Shown here: positions 44,438-56,767 of the stretch, piece after piece
How the letters are laid out: every line of letters begins with the position of its first letter
How positions within the stretch are numbered: position 1 is the first letter of the stretch
NCBI GenBank assembly: GCA_014058105.1
Contig: JACGCM010001245.1
Location: forward strand, 2,418,001 to 2,482,000
Length of the DNA stretch: 64,000 bases
Direction: 5' to 3'
Source: Kingdonia uniflora
Lineage: Eukaryota; Streptophyta; Magnoliopsida; Ranunculales; Circaeasteraceae
Made by a program: the position numbers and the translations under genes
The notes under the pieces: generated by a model
The model's database searches: none
What the model was told of the DNA's origin: nothing
The model's input: the letters and a program-made list of their open reading frames with translations, nothing else

Positions 44438-46452
44438 AGTCTTCTCAATTACTTGTTGCATTAACTATAATAATAAGTGGTCTTTTATAGCTTATTTTGC
44501 TTATGCCAAATGTGAGGTGGTGGAGAGAAGGCACTTATGGGATGAGATTATGATGTTGTCTAATGCCATTCAGACTCCATGGTTAGTAGTTGGGGATTTC
44601 AACTCCATCAGATCTCAAGGAGAGAAATTCGGAAGAAGAATAGCTAATACTGCATCCATTTGAGACTTTGAAGCTATGATACAAGCCTCTGGATTGATTA
44701 AATCTGTTTATGTTGGTTCTTCTTACACTTGGTATAACAATCAGCAAGGTCCTTATAGGGTTTGGGCAAGGCTGGATAGGGGCTTTCACAAGCTAAATTT
44801 CATTACTGCATTTCCAACACATAAGGTGCATCATCTGAATAGAATATGTTCTAATCATACACCTATGTTGTTTGCTTTTAATGAAGACAGATATCAAGGG
44901 ACAATAGCATTCAAATTTCTGAGAATGTGGACAATGCATGAAGATTTTATTAACTTGGTGAGAAACACGTGGCCTCAGGGTGTGTATGGCAATTGTCTAT
45001 CCTCCTTAGCTCATAAGCTCAAGACTTTTAAAGCTGCCCTTGGGCCTTAGAATAGCATGGTGTTTGGTAATATTACTCAAAACTTAAATCAGCTTAGAGA
45101 TAAGATCACTGCTTTAGATTTTGAATTGCAAACTGGCTGGAATGATACTATTGGTGAAAAGCTTCACAGAGTTAGATTGGAACATGAACATATGTAACAG
45201 AGAGAAGAAGTTTTTTGGAGGGAGCAGTCGAAAATTAAATGGCTTGAAGCTGGTGATGCTAATACTCATTTCTTCCATAAGGTGACTCAGGTACACAGGA
45301 AAGTTGCGTTTTTCAATAATTTTAGATTACCTGATGATTCTATCACTCAAGATACATACAAAATACTTGAAGCTGCTATAAAGTATTTTGAAGAGGTGCT
45401 TAAAGCCGAACCTGTTACTAAAGATGATGGTTTGTTAGGCTGCATTCCTAATCTTGTAGATGATGTTGACAACAACATGCTCACTACCATACCCTGCATT
45501 GAAAAGGTCAAGGAAGTACTATTTAGTATACCTACTGAAAGTGCACCAGGTTGTGATGGTTTCACATCCAGTTTTTTCATGAGTGCTTGGGAGACTACTA
45601 AGATGATGTTCATGGGGCTGTAAAAGAATTATTTTGTGGGGTTCCTCTCTCAAGGTTTTACACTTCCTCATTCATAACCATGATACCAAAAGTGGAATCT
45701 CTAGCTGAGTTAGGAGAATATAGACTTGTCAGTTTGTGCTTTGTTGTATATAAGATCTTTTCAAAGATTTTGGCTGCTAGATTGAGTTCTATCTTGCCTA
45801 AACTCATATCTGGTAATCAAGGGGCCTATATAAAAGGTAAAGACATCAGTGACAGTATTTCACTTGCTCAAGAACTTGTGGGTGATCTTAGAAGACCAAC
45901 GAGAGGTCATAATGTGATGGTCAAGATTGATATGGCCAAAGCCTATGACAGACTGGATTGGGGGTTCTTAAAAGATGTTCTACACAGGTTTGGCTTCGTA
46001 GAACGATGGATTGATCTTAGATCTCAATGTGTCGAAACACCCTGGTTCTCTGTGGTGTTACAAGGTGTCTTCAAAGGATATTTCAAATCATCCAGGGGTC
46101 TTAGACAAGGTGATCCTCTATCTCCTCTCTTGTTTATCCTAGCTGAGGAAGTCTTACCAAGAGGACTGGATAAATGGCTCAAAGATGGAAAAATTGGCTA
46201 CTTCAACTCTCCTAGAGGCTGCCTGCCTCTCACTCATCTTTTATACGTGAATGATTTTATTGTATTTCAAAATGGATGTCAAAGTTCCATTAGAGGTCTG
46301 ATGGGATTTTTTAGGAGGTATGAAGCTTGTTCGGGGCAGCTGGTAAATTCTTTGAAGAGTGGTATATATGTTCATCATTTTGTGCCATCTACTAGGAAGC
46401 AAATTATCCAGCAAGCCTTTGGTTTTCATATGAAAGATTTTCCATTGTGTAC
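44438..46452 (+). pseudogene. LINE endonuclease C-part and reverse transcriptase
   Basis: Endonuclease: LVVGDFNSI near 44590 and YTWYNNQQGPYRVWARLDRG near 44725-44780, with SNHTPM (catalytic His) near 44853. RT: SAPGCDGFTSSFF; PKVESLAELGEYRLVSLC; GNQGAYIKGKDISDS; KIDMAKAYDRLDW; SRGLRQGDPLSPLLF. The catalytic box reads LYVNDFIVF where active LINEs have YADD, so one catalytic Asp is replaced by Asn. Stops at 44661, 45049, 45196 and 45622 break the frame. The frame is cut at 46452 by G2. Confidence 0.87.
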
Positions 46453-49400
46453 CTAATCCACAATACGAATTGAGAAACCCTAAAAAGAAGAATAGTACGA
46501 AGAACACACAAATTGGTTGGGAAAAATCCATTTTAGAGCTTCAATTGCTTAATCAATAATCAATTACAATCGAATTTCTCTCAAGCCCAATGTCTCTCTC
46601 CCAGAACTTTGATTGATCTAACCTCCTCTAATCTTGCCTAGCCTTACCCCTTTATAAGTGTTACAAGTTCCTAGTTACAAAATATGAAAAATATGCCCTT
46701 AAACGCCTAAACAATAGGCTGAATCGTACCTATGTTCGAACATAACAAGTCTTTGTTCGAACAAAAAAAAGTGTATTCGAACAAACATTAGTATATCCGA
46801 ATAAAACAACTCAGACGCATGTTTATTCTAATAGACTTAAAAGTCTGTTCGAATAGAACTCAAGTCGTTCGAACAACTCCAAATCTCGTTCGAACGACTT
46901 GGTCAAAATTCGAAATAAAACACCCTAGATCCTCCTAGATCATGGCTCTCCCCTTTAGGAGCTTTGAGCTCCTGCTCAAGCTAGAACTGGAGATGTGGGA
47001 ATTCGGCGATGCCCATTTCCCTGCTGTACCACTTTGACTTACTAGGTAGTTGACCCTTCTTCCCAACCCAGAATGACTCAATATCACCCCGTCTTGTAGC
47101 ATGAACTTTCCTCTCTAGAATACCATCCTCCTGCAACAGATCTTCTATTTCCATCAATAAGCCACCAACTGATGGTAGGCGAGTGTCGATTGTAGAGTCT
47201 TCATCTAAAAGAGACGGCTGAAACAACTTCAAATGCTCAGCATTAATCATCGAATACATCTGCATATAAGGTGGCAAATTTAATTCATACTCACATATCC
47301 TGCCTTATAGCAACTTTTAGCAAAATACACTACGCCCATTGGGATCATCATATCTTGTAGCATACTCTGACGGAATAATAAGTTATATCTACATGGCTAC
47401 CAACATAGCGAAAATAGTTGGTAATGGGGGTCGAGATAACCTATCAGCCATTTTGTTGTCCACTCCCTTCTTATACTTGATAATCATGGGGAATTGTTAA
47501 AGATATGATATCCCCTTCATCTGGCAAGCTTGTTGTAGCTTGGACTGTGTAGCTAAAAACTGGAACAGTCTGTGATCAGAATGTACCACAACCTCCTCGT
47601 ACAACATCCTCATGTCAATTTGTTGCTTATAAGACGTTGTCATTGTAGATAACTCACTAGCTGATGTACTCTCTTGAACCGATCGTACCAATAACATAAA
47701 CTTGCCGTTTGCATTAACCAACCGCTTAACCTGAGTTGTCGTTACTAAATTATTTGTGGTGACATGCTCCTTACAAATATTGATATGGAACTCATTCTCC
47801 TCCTTCACAAGGTGATACTTGCGAGCTCTAAGGCAATGAATCGCATCTCGGTCCCAAAGATAAGGGCTACCCAAGATGACCTGACACACATATAAGGGAA
47901 CCACCTCACACGTCACCTCGTCAATAAACCTTTCAGTGATCGCAAACTTGAATGTACACTATTTTGTGATCATCAAATCTACATCTTTCTGAATTTACCC
48001 CATACCATATGGCTTACGATGAGTTGTGAGTTGTAGTAATCAAACTCATCTTCTTCACAAACGCCTCAGAAATCAAAAAATTTGACTACCCGGATTAACA
48101 ATGGCCTCGACTAAACTCTGCTTCACCTGAATACAGACATAAAAAAGTTATTCCCGACTCTCCTCCTCGGTAGCCAAAGACTGCTGAAACATAAATATAA
48201 GCTTAGAATTCGGTTTATCTAAATCCGGAAGGTCAACAACCTCTGCGACTAGTGCATATTTTTCTTTCTTGCTCTTTTCCTCCTTCGGCCTAAGCTCCAG
48301 ATGAAGTTTTCAAAATTTATCTAAAATATGCCCACTCGCCTTACAATGATTGCAATAATTCTCCTTGGACGAAGACCCCTCTCTTTTGGACTCTCCCTTA
48401 TGTTCATTTTTCCAACTAGACTTGTACCCCGGCTTGTTCTTGTCGTCTTCTTTGTCACTCTTCAAGTACTTGCCTTCAATAATAATTGCCTTCACAGTAG
48501 CGTTTTTGATATTAGCCACAGTAAAGAGCTTCAACTCTCTTCTAATGGACTCCGACAAACCCCCCGTGTACTTCATGAACACCTCATACTCGTCCACATC
48601 GATGTCCAAAACCAAAACTTGGTTATGAAATGCCGTAGTGTACTCTTGTATGGATTGCTCAAACTTTTGGTACAAATTATACCATATGAACCATCTCTTT
48701 TGCTCACCGCAATCGAATAAAATTGTTTTCGCATTAATACCTTGAATTCTTTCTAACTCAAACTTTCTACTTTGTGATGTTTTTGATAGATTTCTACCAC
48801 GTTAGTGAATGACTTACGAATTTCAATGTAGAGAAATAATTTTTTTGAGCATTGGAGTATTCATAAACAGACAAATAGGTCACTAACCTATCTAACCAAT
48901 TATCCAACTTCTTGGCATCGATTGAACCGTCGAATACCAGAATTTTAATTTTAAAATTGATACGAAGATTACGCATTAGATTCGTTGACTTACCAATACC
49001 TTATCGCTCCTTGATAGATTTGGCATCACTAGAATCGTTATCGATCTCCTCAGTACCCTCATCTCTATCCCCCTCCACAGCCCCTTTCTTTTTCGAGCAA
49101 TCTCATCGTTTCACCGAAGTGGAAGCCTTTGCGAGGTTTGTGAGACACAATTGTTCTACCAACTCCCCTAGAGTAGTAGCTAGATCGAAAACTTTTGTTT
49201 CCAAAGTTGTAAGTCGATCTTCAGGATCGCCTATCTTCAAGTTGTCCTTCTTCTTCGAGTTAGGTTTCCGGTGAATCTTCAACGGACTCACTAGCTTCTC
49301 CTTCGTTTGCTTGAGACGGTCACGTGTAGAGACCATAAACCACAATCACCCCTGAGAATTGTAACTGAAAAACTGATACCACTTAATCCACAATACGAAT

Positions 49401-49822
49401 TGAGAAACCCTAAATAGAAGAAATAGTACGAAGAACACACAATTGGTGGGAGAATACCATTTTTGAGCTTCAATTGCTTAATCAAAGTCAATTACAATCG
49501 AATTCCTCTCAAACCCTAAGTCCTTCTCTTAGAATTTGTATTGATCTAACCTTCTCTAATCTTGCCTAGCCTTGTCCCTTTATAAGGGTTATAAGTTCCT
49601 AGTTACAAAATATGACAATTATGCCCTTAAACGCCTAAACAATAAGCTGAATCGCGCCTCTGTTCGAATAGACATTAATGTATTTGAATAAAACAACTCA
49701 AACGCTTATTTATTCGAACAGACTTCTATTCGAATAGAACTAAAGTCGTTCGAACGACTCCAAATCCCGTTCGAACGACTTGGTCAAAATTCGAAGAAGA
49801 AAAAAAAAACACCCTTGGATCA
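46453..49822 (-). mobile_element. non-autonomous gypsy element G2, minus strand, inserted in LINE RT
   Basis: LTRs 46453-46942 and 49384-49822; in element orientation they start TGATC and end GTGGATTA. PBS (TGGTATCAG on minus) at 49373-49381. Target duplication GTAC at 46449-46452 and 49823-49826. Same family as G1. The interior is 2.4 kb and retains gag and protease ends and the polyprotein tail, but lacks RT, RNase H and the integrase core. Confidence 0.9.
46943..49372 (-). pseudogene. G2 gag, protease and polyprotein-tail remnants
   Basis: From high to low coordinates: coiled coil 49345-49103 (GDPEDRLTTLETKVFDLATT); gag 48976-48310 with FDGSIDAKKLDNWLDRLVTY, QSIQEYTTAFHNQVLVLDID and the knuckle CNHCKASGHILDKF; protease C-part 47916-47497 with YVCQVILGSPYLWDRDA and LVTTTQVKRLVNANGK; polyprotein tail 47277-46981 with MYSMINAEHLKLF and ILERKVHATRRGDIESF. 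Frames are interrupted by stops. The gag layout is typical of Ty3/gypsy. RT is absent between the protease and the tail. Confidence 0.8.
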
Positions 49823-50994
49823 GTACATGGGTGCTCCCATAAGCTATGGCAGAATTTGCATATCTCATTTTGATGGGCTTATAGCTATAGTACAGAAAAC
49901 GGTGGAAGGATGGCAAGTGAGGTTACTTTCTAGTGAGGGTAAGCTTGTTTTAGTGAAACATGTTCTCAATTCTATGCTCATCCATTTGTTGGCTTCCATG
50001 GATGTTCCCAAAACTATATTAAAAAACCTTGAAAAGATCTTTACTGATTTTTTTCTGGGAGTCCTTTGAAGGGCATCATAAAAGACATTGGGTCTCATGG
50101 GGATCTATTTGTAGACCTACAGAGGAAGGTGGCCTAGGCATTAGAAGTCTTGAAGACGTACAATTTAGTTTTATTCTTAAGAAATGCTGGAATTTCTTGT
50201 ATGTTAAAAGTCTTTGGTCTGATTATTTCTCTCACAAGTACTCTGAGAATGGGATCTTATTGGAGGCTAAGACTTTTGGATCTAAACTATGGAGGAAAAT
50301 ATTTTGTTTATTTGGAACTGTGAAAGCAAATACAGCTTGGGTTCTGGGGCAAGGGAATCTGGATTTTTGGCATTCTAATTGGTGTGGTGAGGGCAGTTTA
50401 AGTGATATCTTAGAGGTGGACAGTAATCAACACATCCTTGTTAATGAGATAATTGATCAAAATGGGATATGGCAGTGGAGTAAACTGAAGGTTGAGGTTC
50501 CCGAAAATTGGAAAAATATTCTTGAGCAAAGGTTCTGCTTAAATGAAGAATCTGACAAACCATGTTGGTCTATGTCATCTGATGGTTCTTTCACTATGAA
50601 GTCAGCGTGGGAGTTGTGGGGATTTCCTGAAGACAAGATTGACAAGATGAAAGGGATTTGGCATAAGGCAATCCCCAAAAAAATTCAAGTATTTAATTGG
50701 AAAGCATTTCACAATGTAGTGACTGTTGACTGCATTGTGCAGAGATGTATTCCCATGGTTTCTAAATGCTCTTGTTGTGCTTCTAGTAATGCTGAGGACA
50801 TGGATCATCTGCTTATACATGGTTCAATTGCTAATGCAGTTTGGCAGTTTTTCAGTTCAGCTTGTGGTGTTCCCATAAGTTCTTTTCACTCCTTCTGGGT
50901 TAGACAAAACATTTGGTTCGATGCAGCAAATTCCTCTTCTCAAATGGGTATTATTAAGGGAATCTTACCATCTTTTATTGTCTCCAAAATATGA
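49823..50994 (+). pseudogene. LINE ORF2 C-terminal part (thumb and zinc-binding region)
   Basis: It resumes with TMGAPISYGRICISHFDGLI, the post-palm region, then a frame change near 50060 to HKRHWVSWGSICRPTEEGGLG (the LINE W.xW..C.PK..GGLG landmark), ANTAWVLGQGNLDFWHSNWC, and a zf-RVT pattern CSCCASSNAEDMDHLLIH. It ends at a stop at 50994, just before the copia LTR. Confidence 0.87.
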
Positions 50995-51756
50995 AAGGAA
51001 AGATGCTCTCATATATTGTAAGGTATGAACTTGAATTTATGTTCAAGGTAGTTTCACTTCGAGGATTGAAGACGGATTGAAAATGAGAATTTTCAATGTT
51101 CAGATTCGAACTGGTTCTGTTCGAACAAGTTCGAGCTATGAAAGTTGAACTTGAAAAAAGTCGAAGTCGTTCGAACGAAGATAGATCTCGTTCGAACGAA
51201 GTGTCTATTTTTGCGTTGGAAACTTGAAGACCGAAGAAGTCGTTCGAACGACATGTATGTTTTCTAAGGCTGGAACCTTTAGTCGTCAAAGTCGTTTGAA
51301 CGAGTTTGTGTTTCGTTCGAACGAGGTGTGCGTAGGTTGCCATTGAAAGGTCATCTGAGACGTTGAGTTTGCCTCGAGATCTATTATGCTTGTAATTATT
51401 CCTCTAGTATATAAATAGGACTTAAGTTAATTTTTAGCCTATCTTTTCTCAGTGAGTTTAATTCTAGAGACCTAGGATTTGAGAGACTCAATTACAAAAG
51501 CTTGAGAAACTTGGAGATATCGTCTGTAACCTGTTTAATCATAGTGAATTGTTTGTGGGGAGTGGTTTTTCATCCGGAAGGGTTTTCCACTTCCTTCATC
51601 GAGGAAATTCTTGTCTTCTTTATTGTTATGTGTTTCTTTGTTTACTTGATTGGCATATTTTGTATATCGTTCTTGGCGTAGAAGAAAGACTAGCTGCCTC
51701 GATTCTCATTAATTGGCGTCAGAGCAAGTGTTACAGGGTTTGTGTGGTGAAGAGAG

Positions 51757-52600
51757 ATGACCAATCTGGAGAAGTTGAAGATTACGAAGTTCAATGGATC
51801 TAATTTTGGAGTGTGGAAGATGCAGATAGAAGATTCACTCTATCAAAAGGATCTTGATTTACTACTGGGTGGAGTTGAGATGAAGCCAACAGATTACGAT
51901 ACTGTTAAGTGGGTGCGATTGGATCGCAAGGCGCTTGGAACCGTTAGGTTAGCACTATCATCTCAGACTCTACACATGATCTCCAAAGTTAAGACAACAA
52001 AGGGTTTGATAGAAACTTTATCCGCTATGTACTCGGAATCGTCCGGGGTAAATAAGGTACATATTTTACGATGCTTGTTTACTTTGAAGATGAATGATAA
52101 TGGTAGTGTACAAGCTCATATCATTGAGTTCAATACCATTCATGTTCAACTAGAATTCGTGAAAATTACTTTTACCGAGGATATGAGAGCGTGGGCTCTT
52201 CTAGGGCAGATGCCTGAGAGCTGGGAAAGATTACAGCTGTGAGCAACACATCGGGGAAGGAAGACATTAAATTTAACACTATAGTTTCTTTGATTATGAG
52301 TGAAAAGAATAGGTGTAAAACATCTGAACCTCTTCGAGTTTAAACAGCAGTGCGTTGAACGTCGAGGAAAGAGGGAGGTCTTACCAAAATATGGAAGGGG
52401 TCGATCACAGTTAAGAGGAAAGTCTAAGCTGCCTGGTGCGTGTTGGACTTGTGGAAAGAATGGTCACTTCAGGCGAGATTGTAACTCTTCTTCTAAGAAA
52501 GTTGACGATGAGGAGAAATATACAATGAACCTTACTGAGGATATTAGTTATGACGAGGCTCTACTACTTTTGTGTGATGATGTTAATAAATCTTAGATAG
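51757..52600 (+). pseudogene. C5 gag and zinc knuckle
   Basis: Frame 51757-52242: MTNLEKLKITKFNGSNFGVW, the standard copia gag opening (FxGxNFxxW), and KGLIETLSAMY. After a stop and frame change, CWTCGKNGHFRRDC (CCHC knuckle) at about 52440. Copia-type gag of the Tork/Tnt1 style. Confidence 0.85.
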
Positions 52601-54283
52601 TTGATTCGGGTGTCTCTTTCCATGCTACTGCAAACATAGGTTTCCTAACCAATATTATTAAAGGTGACTTTGGTATGGCCTTTTTTACAGAATGTGCGAC
52701 TTGTACCCAAATTGGGGCATAACCTTATATCGGTTAGCAAATTGGCGGATGATAGCGGATATGTAAGTACCTTTGGTGTAACCTTCTGGAAGGTTGTAAA
52801 GGGAACTATGGTAGTAGCTCGAGGCTTGAGACAAGGAACGTTGTATACAACACAAAGTACAATTTTCACTATTTGTGCGGCCACTCTGGGGATTAGTACA
52901 AGTACATGGCATAAACGGCTCAGTCACATAAGTAAAAAAGGGATAAAGATGATGGTAACAAAGGAAAAGTTGGAGGGCCTTGATGATGTTGATCTTAAGT
53001 TTAGTAAAGAGTGTGTTCTTGCGAAACAGAAGAATGTCAGTTTTAGAATAACTGGAAGATTAAGGAAACCTAGAAGGCTGAATTTTGTGCACATAGATAT
53101 TTGGAGGCCAACCAAGGTGTCTTCTCTTGGTGGTTCCCATTTCTACATTACTTTCATTGATAATGTTACTCGTAATCTATGGGTCTACTTCATGGAAAAC
53201 AAATCAGATGTGTTCAATAAATTTAAGAGGTGAAGGGCTCTAGTTGAAAATGAAACTGATTTAAAACTGAAGTGTCTCAGGTCAGATAACGGGGGTGAAT
53301 ACTGCAGTGTCAAGTTTGAAGACTTTTACGCATCAAATGGGATTAGGAGACAGAAGACTATTTCTGGAACACCGCAATAAAATGTTATTGTAGAACGCAT
53401 GAACCAAACAATAAACGAAAGAGCGAGGAGTGTGAGACTCAACACTGGATTGCCAAAATATTTTTGGGCGAATGTGGTTAGTACGATGGCGTACTTGATT
53501 AACAGATGGCCTTCAACGGCTTTGGACTTTGGACTTCCTAAGAAGCATAGACCAGTAAAGAGGTAAACTTTTCTCACTTGCGTATTTTTGGTTGTACCTC
53601 ATATGTGTTTAATAATTTAGATACAAGGAAAAAGTTAGATGCAAAGTCGATAAAGTGCATATTCATTGGATATGGTGGTGAAGAGTTTGGGTACCGCTTT
53701 TGGGATGCGAAAAATTGAAAAGTCATCTGAAGCCGTAACGTTACATTCAATGAGAAAGTTTTGTATAAAGACTTCAAAGTACTTGGTGAAAGGAATTAAA
53801 GTAAAGCAGCGGAAATTGTCGACATTGAATTTGAACCCTCTCGAGAGGTTGATGAAGAAGTCGTTGTTGAGTCTGATGCACCGGATCAAGGCGAGGAACC
53901 TAATGATCTAGGCATTCCAATAACACTTCAAAAGGAGCCAAGAATTCCAAGAGTTCCCGCAAGGTACGTTAACACCCTAAATTACTTGTTACTTACGGAT
54001 GGTGGTGAACCTGAAAGTTATAAGGAGGCTTTAGATGTGGAAGCCAAGAGTAAGTGGGAGCTTGCTATAGATGATGAGATGCAGTCATTATCAGTAAATC
54101 GAACTTGGGATTTAGTTCGGTTATCGAAAAGGAATAGAGCACTGCACAGCAAGTGGGTGGGTATGCAGATTAAAGCAGGAATTTGACGGTTCAAGGAGAT
54201 TCAAGGCTAAACTTATGGTAAAGGGCTTTCAGTAGAAAGAAGGCGTTGATTTTGTCTGGCTGAAGACTGTAAACTTAACATTT
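52600..54283 (+). pseudogene. C5 protease, integrase and partial reverse transcriptase
   Basis: Protease active site IVDSGVSFHATA near 52600 after a stop. Pre-integrase HKRLSHISKKGI and the CVLAKQ box near 52915-53025. Integrase core Asp in VHIDIWRPTKV (families have D after LxHxD), second Asp in SDNGGEYCS near 53285, Glu in VIVERMNQTI near 53390. RT start region near 54040-54180 (EAKSKWELAIDDEMQSLSVN, TWDLVRL). Many stops and frame changes. Ends in KEGVDF at the truncation. Confidence 0.83.
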
Positions 54284-55621
54284 TCTAGGAGGCAACCCAC
54301 GACACATTCAGGTGAGAAAATTTAATTTTCTTTTCCATTTTAATTTTTGATTCTTAAATATTGGGGACAATATTTTATTTAAGTATGGGGGTAGGAAAAT
54401 TATTTTTAACAAAATACTTTTTGAAGAAAAGTGAAATAATGATATTCTTGAAAATTTAGGATGCACTTTTGATAAATTTCCAACATTTAGACTATTTTTT
54501 TTTTGACACAAATATTTGGTTGGGAAACCGGAATAAATTTAAAAAGAAAGCAAAAACTTAAAAATTTACATGTATATACTAGAGTATTTTGCACACCATC
54601 TTAAATTAGATGTACTATCTTTTAATTAGCGACTAATTCAAGATAACTTGGTATATTTTGCAAACCTGCACTTCATTATAATTTTGTAATTAATACATTC
54701 GATAGGTTATTAACTAGTTTTAGGAAAATTTAGTATTTATGTTAGGAGTAATTCACTCCAAGGGAGACAACTGTCAAAGAATATATTCATTCCCGAAAGT
54801 CTAAAAAAAAAAAAACAAATTTGCTGTAATAACTTTCACACTGCAAGGCTACTCACATGATTAAGAACTGAAAGAGGAAAAATTATCCTCAATCTCGAGT
54901 ATGGCCATGAACTATGTGAAAGGAGCACGAAAAATATTACTTGTGAAAATCATGAGTCTAGGTCACGAAGGGGTACCAAACCCCGACAACCTTAGCCAAC
55001 TGGCGGGAATTATCGATTGAAAGCTCTTTGTTGTGGAGGCTTCACTAAGAAACAATGTACTCAAAAAGGCTATAAAAAATAAGATATCAAGAAGTAGAAT
55101 TTGCTACGACACTTGTCGAACTGACCGTTGAATTTATTCTAGTAAGTACTCGACTACCATACACTGACTCAATGATTCTAGACAACGTATTAAGCAATAA
55201 AACCATCTTCGCAATCCACTCAGATATATCTGGTAAAATATTTAAATTTCTTTCTAATCATGAGGTAGTATCTCTAGTTTTGGATATGCGCAATATATTC
55301 TATTGTATACTTGAAGAATAATATGCTTTAAGGAAATTCTTGCAAGTATATTTTTTGTCATAACTAAGTAAAGATAAGTTGATAGGAAATGAGTCGATTA
55401 TCATTTTGAATTACCATAATGTCATTATCAACTTTTGTGGGTATAGTAACTACAAACCCTCATAAGACAATACTCGTCCACTAGGGACACCTGAGGGTTT
55501 AACGGTCTGTTGCATACGCTAAATGTAATCGCGAGTCCGGCAAAAGTGGCTTCCTTTCTTAATTTAATTTAATTTTTTTATTTTACTCAGGACGAGCAAA
55601 AATGATAAGTTTGAGGGTATT

Positions 55622-56767
55622 TGATAGACGTAGAAATACGTAAGATTAATACACCTAAAATTATCGTTTTGTTAATCCCGATTTATTATTTTCTATTGTT
55701 AGTAGTATTTTCTTATTTTTAGGCACTTATCAATGTTGGAGCTAATAAGTATAAAAAAGATAACTAATATAAGGTACAAAGAACTGAAGCATCTCCAAGA
55801 GTCTCTCAGGTACAAAGAAGATGTCTACATTCAATGTACTTGTAGATTTACTCTAAGGAATGAAGATAATGAAGGACTCTACAAGGATTAGCTTGAGAAA
55901 AATTATCTAGATAGAAGATAAAGTAGAAATGAGATAGGGTTTATCTGTACTTAGAGATAGAGTTTCAAAAATGTAAACAAGACTCTCATATCTCCTATAA
56001 ATAAGAGAGTAATTCTATGTATTTTTCATCTCATTTTTTAAGTGAATAAAGTATGGTTTATTCAATAGTTCTCTCTCTCTCTCTCCTTTATTTTTAGTTT
56101 ATGCTTTTAGAATTAAACTGTGATTGAGCACCTTTTATAGAAAGCTAATCACCTAAGCATTGGCTAAGGATGATCCTCCGATGAAAGTGAGCTAAAATGG
56201 TTAGAATAATGGTAGTATAGAATCTAGAATTCTCTAAAATTCTATGATTTATAATAAATGGGAGTTATCTAGCTATGATAACTTCAGATTACTGCGAATA
56301 TGAGGAAAACATAGGATTAGTCATATCTTGTTGTTTTCACGCTCCAGGGATTTCTAGATCACTAGGATTGCAATTCTCCGCATAGCCATGGAGAGAGTTT
56401 GCGTACTTAGATCTGATTGTCCATATGTTTTTAATTATCATCTAGGGTTTTAGCCATAAACCCTAGTTATTTGACCCATGATAGACCTAGTCATGGCTAT
56501 CACGAGCGAAAAATCTACAGTTTTTTCTATTATTTTAGCAAGCTAAATCAGAGAAGTCCGAAGCCTAGGCGTTTTACTTATAATTGTACCAAAATTTCGT
56601 AATTTAGTCGTAGTTAGATTTATTTTTTTAGTCTAAAACATTTTTATCAAAATTAGTTTAAATTCAGTTATTAATTAGATTGATATTCAACTCCCGCTTC
56701 CCCGTATTATATTATGACACCCGTATTTTTGAGCGGGGTATTTAAAGTTAGAGATTTTATAGTACCA
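55622..56767 (+). repeat. Tat/Athila-like LTR, copy B
   Basis: 1146 bases, TGATAGACGTAG...ATAGTACCA. Confidence 0.85.

Larger units (their letters stand above)
42164..51016 (+). mobile_element. LINE (L1-type) split by two LTR elements
   Basis: It starts where copy A sequence ends. Endonuclease N-terminus near 42245 (NCTGVGNNKSVNHLKRLI). The insertion of 42468-44432 (element L4) separates it from the rest of the endonuclease at 44,438-44,790. RT runs to 46452, where G2 (46453-49822) splits it again, and the coding resumes at 49823. The right end is cut by the copia at 51017, so RNase H and poly-A are missing. Removing both inserts rejoins the reading at GTAC/TACATGGG and AGTA. Confidence 0.85.
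51017..54283 (+). mobile_element. Ty1/copia element C5, 3'-truncated
   Basis: 5' LTR 51017 to about 51708, PBS TTGGCGTCAGAGC at 51713. Order gag, protease, integrase, RT is Ty1/copia. The coding breaks off in the RT at about 54283, where Tat/Athila 3'-end sequence (GGAGGCAACCCACGAC) begins, so the RT end, RNase H and 3' LTR are missing. Four perfect copies of TCGTTCGAACGA lie in the LTR at 51167, 51188, 51240 and 51312. Confidence 0.87.
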
